From assembly GCA_948468505.1 (NCBI GenBank), contig CAOKJE010000010.1, forward strand, positions 1-40,656: DNA of 40,656 nucleotides, written 5' to 3'. This document shows positions 38,384 through 40,656 of this stretch, piece after piece. The notes below the pieces were generated by a model. That model was not told the DNA's origin. It was given only the letters and a program-made list of their open reading frames with translations, and made no database searches. Position 1 is the stretch's first letter, and every line of letters begins with the position of its first letter. The stretch is from an uncultured Clostridium sp. GTDB taxonomy: Bacteria; Bacillota; Clostridia; TANB77; CAG-508. A program made the position numbers and the translations under genes.

Positions 38384-38826
38384 TGCCATTAATGCCAAAA
38401 AGAACAAAACATAGAAAAGTACAAAAAGGTAGAATGAGAGGAAAAGCAACAAGAGGAAATAAAGTTACAGATGGAGAATATGGAATCCAAGCAGTAACAG
38501 GAGCTTTAATTACAGGAAATCAAATTGAAGCAGCCAGAATTGCTATGACTCGTTATATAAAAAGAGGTGGAAAAGTTTGGATTAAAATCTTTCCAGACAA
38601 ACCAATTACAGCAAAACCTATCGGAACTCGTATGGGTAAAGGTAAAGGTGCGCCAGAATATTGGGTAGCAGTTGTAAAACCAGGAAGAGTAATGTTTGAA
38701 ATTGCTGGTGTACCAGAAGAAACTGCAAGAGAAGCCTTACGTTTAGCTATGAACAAACTACCTAACAAAACAAAATTCATAGCAAAAGAAACTAAAAAGG
38801 TAGGTGAAAATGATGAAGATAAATAA
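38383..38826 (+). CDS. rplP: ribosomal protein L16 (uL16)
   Basis: 147 aa. [40 protein letters not shown] and [20 protein letters not shown] identify it. The 3' end overlaps rpmC. GGAAGGAGG lies at the end of rpsC. Confidence 0.97.
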   Translation: MPLMPKRTKHRKVQKGRMRGKATRGNKVTDGEYGIQAVTGALITGNQIEAARIAMTRYIKRGGKVWIKIFPDKPITAKPIGTRMGKGKGAPEYWVAVVKPGRVMFEIAGVPEETAREALRLAMNKLPNKTKFIAKETKKVGENDEDK

Positions 38827-39022
38827 AATAAGAGAAATGTCTTCACCAGACTTAGAAAAAGAATTAGGTGAACTAAAAACAGAATTGTTCAAATTAAAAT
38901 TTAGTTTAGCTACCAATGGATTAGACAATCCTATGAAAATAAAAGAAGTAAAAAAAGATATAGCTAAAATAAATACCGTATTGACAGAAAGAAAAATTGC
39001 TAGCAAGAAAGGAGAAAACTAA
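38813..39022 (+). CDS. rpmC: ribosomal protein L29 (uL29)
   Basis: 69 aa from the ATG at 38813 ([20 protein letters not shown]), with [20 protein letters not shown]. An ATG at 38810 and a GTG at 38804 are in frame; AAGGTAGGTG upstream does not separate the two ATGs clearly. It overlaps rplP by 14 bases. Confidence 0.93.
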   Translation: MKINKIREMSSPDLEKELGELKTELFKLKFSLATNGLDNPMKIKEVKKDIAKINTVLTERKIASKKGEN

Positions 39023-39286
39023 ATGGAGGAAAGAAATCTTCGTAAAATAATGATTGGCACAGTTACCTCTAATAAAATGGATAAAACAGTTGTAGTAGCT
39101 GTTGAAACTAGTGTTAGTCATAAAGTATATGGCAAAACAGTAAAAAGAACTTACAAATTAAAAGCACATGACGAAGAAAATGTTTGCCAAATTGGTGATA
39201 AAGTTAAAGTAATGGAAACAAGACCACTTTCTAAAGATAAAAGATGGAGAGTAGTTGAAGTTGTAGAAAAAGCAGATATAAAATAG
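39023..39286 (+). CDS. rpsQ: ribosomal protein S17 (uS17)
   Basis: 87 aa. [20 protein letters not shown] and [20 protein letters not shown] followed by [17 protein letters not shown] are diagnostic. It starts directly after the rpmC stop; AAAGGAG lies 9 bases upstream. Confidence 0.97.
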   Translation: MEERNLRKIMIGTVTSNKMDKTVVVAVETSVSHKVYGKTVKRTYKLKAHDEENVCQIGDKVKVMETRPLSKDKRWRVVEVVEKADIK

Positions 39287-39302
39287 AAAGGAGAAACCTA
39301 TC

Positions 39303-39671
39303 ATGATACAACAACAATCAAGATTAAAAGTAGCAGACAATACAGGTGCTAAAGAAATTATGTGCATTAGATGTTTAGGCGGTTCATACAGAAAAACCTC
39401 TAACATAGGAGATATCATAGTTGCTTCTGTTAAATCAGCAACACCAGGTGGCGTTGTTAAAAAAGGTGATGTTGTAAAAGCTGTTATCGTAAGATCTAAA
39501 AGCGGTTTAAGAAGAGCAGATGGTTCTTATGTGAAATTTGATGAAAATGCAGCTGTTATCATCAAAGAAGACGGAACACCAAGAGGTACTCGTATCTTTG
39601 GTCCAGTTGCAAGAGAGTTAAGAGAGAAAGATTATATGAAGATTTTATCCTTAGCTCCAGAAGTTCTTTAA
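39303..39671 (+). CDS. rplN: ribosomal protein L14 (uL14)
   Basis: 122 aa. [40 protein letters not shown] and [20 protein letters not shown] are canonical. AAAGGAG precedes the ATG. Confidence 0.98.
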   Translation: MIQQQSRLKVADNTGAKEIMCIRCLGGSYRKTSNIGDIIVASVKSATPGGVVKKGDVVKAVIVRSKSGLRRADGSYVKFDENAAVIIKEDGTPRGTRIFGPVARELREKDYMKILSLAPEVL

Positions 39672-39838
39672 GCTCTTAACGAAAATGTCTTGTGGACATT
39701 TGAGTTTTAGAGATTAAAGATGCATAGGTTTAAATTTTGTTAACGAAAACAGCCAGTTGGCTGGATAAGTGTTACAAAATAGTAACCGTAGCTGCTATAA
39801 AATTATAAAGAATACAAAGTAAAGGAGGAAAATCCTAA
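39672..39838 (+). other. rplN-rplX spacer with two tandem hairpins
   Basis: TTAACGAAAA occurs at 39676-39685 and again at 39740-39749, each time followed by a small hairpin: AAATGTC / GACATTT (39683-39701) and CAGCCA / TGGCTG (39750-39763). These gaps are usually a few bases, so 167 bases with a repeated unit suggests a regulatory or RNA-processing element. Confidence 0.5.
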
Positions 39839-40147
39839 ATGAGAATAAAAAAAGGAGATAACGTTCAAGTTTTATCTGGAAATGACAAAGGTAAAACAGG
39901 AGAAGTCTTAGAAGTTAATCCAAAAGCTGATAAAATCATTGTAAAAGATGTTAATATTAGAAAAAAACATGTAAAAGCCAGAAAACAAGGAGAAGAAAGC
40001 GGAATTTTATCAGTAGAGTGTGCTATTCCAAGCTCAAAAGTAAATGTAGTATGTTCAAAATGTGGGAAAGCTACAAAAGTTGGATATAGTATGGAAAAAG
40101 ATAAAAAAGTTCGTATTTGTAAAAAATGCGGTGCAAAATTAAAATAG
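39839..40147 (+). CDS. rplX: ribosomal protein L24 (uL24)
   Basis: 102 aa. The KOW motif KKGDNVQVLSGNDKGKTGEV and VKDVNIRKKHVKARKQGEES are diagnostic. The C-terminal part has two CxxC pairs (VCSKCGKAT and ICKKCGAKLK), a zinc-ribbon-like end. AAAGGAGG precedes the ATG. Confidence 0.96.
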   Translation: MRIKKGDNVQVLSGNDKGKTGEVLEVNPKADKIIVKDVNIRKKHVKARKQGEESGILSVECAIPSSKVNVVCSKCGKATKVGYSMEKDKKVRICKKCGAKLK

Positions 40148-40172
40148 TAAAGGAAAGGAGGATTAATCCAAA

Positions 40173-40656
40173 ATGGAAAAACTAAGAGAACAATACGAAA
40201 AAGAAGTAGTTTCAGCATTAATGAAAAAATTTGAATATAAATCAGTTATGCAAGTTCCAAAACTTGATAAAATAGTAATTAATATAGGATTAGGAGACTT
40301 AAAAGAAAATCCTAAAGCTTTAGAAAATGCTATGAATGATTTAATGCAAATAACAGGTCAAAAACCAGTTATTACAAAAGCAAAAAAATCAATTGCAGCA
40401 TTCAAACTAAGAGAAGGTGTAAACATTGGATGTAAAGTAACCTTAAGAGCTGACAAAATGTATGACTTTGCTTATAAATTATTTAATGTAGCACTTCCAA
40501 GAGTTAGAGATTTTAGAGGAGTATCAGCTAATTCTTTTGACGGTAGAGGAAATTACTCTATGGGTATCAAAGAACAATTAATATTCCCTGAAATCGAATA
40601 TGATAAAGTAGATAAATTAAGAGGTATGGATATTATATTTGTAACAACAGCTAAAA
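40173..40656 (+). CDS. rplE: ribosomal protein L5 (uL5), partial at the window end
   Basis: The first 161 residues are present; the rest lies beyond the window. [56 protein letters not shown] and [20 protein letters not shown] are typical of L5. AAAGGAGG precedes the ATG. Confidence 0.96.
   Translation, partial: MEKLREQYEKEVVSALMKKFEYKSVMQVPKLDKIVINIGLGDLKENPKALENAMNDLMQITGQKPVITKAKKSIAAFKLREGVNIGCKVTLRADKMYDFAYKLFNVALPRVRDFRGVSANSFDGRGNYSMGIKEQLIFPEIEYDKVDKLRGMDIIFVTTAK

Overview
The window comes from a low-GC, spore-forming member of the Clostridia (Bacillota). This is inferred from very A/T-rich DNA, AGGAGG-type ribosome sites, an agr quorum-sensing locus with a clostridial-type AgrD, the YqfC/YqfD sporulation pair, a PdaA-like deacetylase and the usual clostridial order of the S10 ribosomal operon. 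An uncultured gut lineage is plausible but not shown.

Layout. 1-1.6 kb: a DapB-fold dehydrogenase and an elongator tRNA-Met. 1.6-2.5 kb: small hypothetical genes and an XRE regulator. 2.8-5.9 kb: an agr locus, agrBD on + and agrAC on -, convergent. 6.3-7.6 kb: an Rpn-family nuclease next to the C-terminal remnant of a surface-protein gene. 7.7-23 kb: de novo purine synthesis (purM, purL, purB, purD, purN, purF, then purE-purC on -), with a HAD hydrolase, an unknown gene, several REP-like repeats and a decaying ORF6N/AAA-ATPase island. 23-25 kb: a large pilin-like surface protein. 25-32 kb: pdaA, yqfC, yqfD, an unknown gene, ybeY, a DUF3048 lipoprotein-like gene, ylbF, a membrane metallopeptidase and a DUF4364 gene. 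32-33 kb: ldh. 33.3 kb to the end: the S10-spc ribosomal protein operon with its own promoter and structured leader.

Main discovery. Twelve loci here look frameshifted: agrC, a surface-protein remnant, purB, a HAD gene, purN, purF (twice), a pilin-like gene (four times), an unknown 401-aa gene, a DUF3048 gene, a metallopeptidase and ldh. At all 15 sites the zero-frame codon is CGG, and skipping its C restores the conserved protein with a glycine (GGN) at that place. By eye I found no other in-frame CGG codon in any gene of the window, while CGU, CGC, CGA and AGA are used for arginine. The disruption and the codon therefore coincide in both directions, on both strands, and in housekeeping genes. 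The simplest reading is that CGG is not an arginine codon in this organism. CGGN would act as a four-base glycine codon, or CGG as an obligatory +1 frameshift codon. I give affected genes as single full-length CDSs on that basis. Three other frame breaks, all in A-runs, do not follow this rule and are kept separate.
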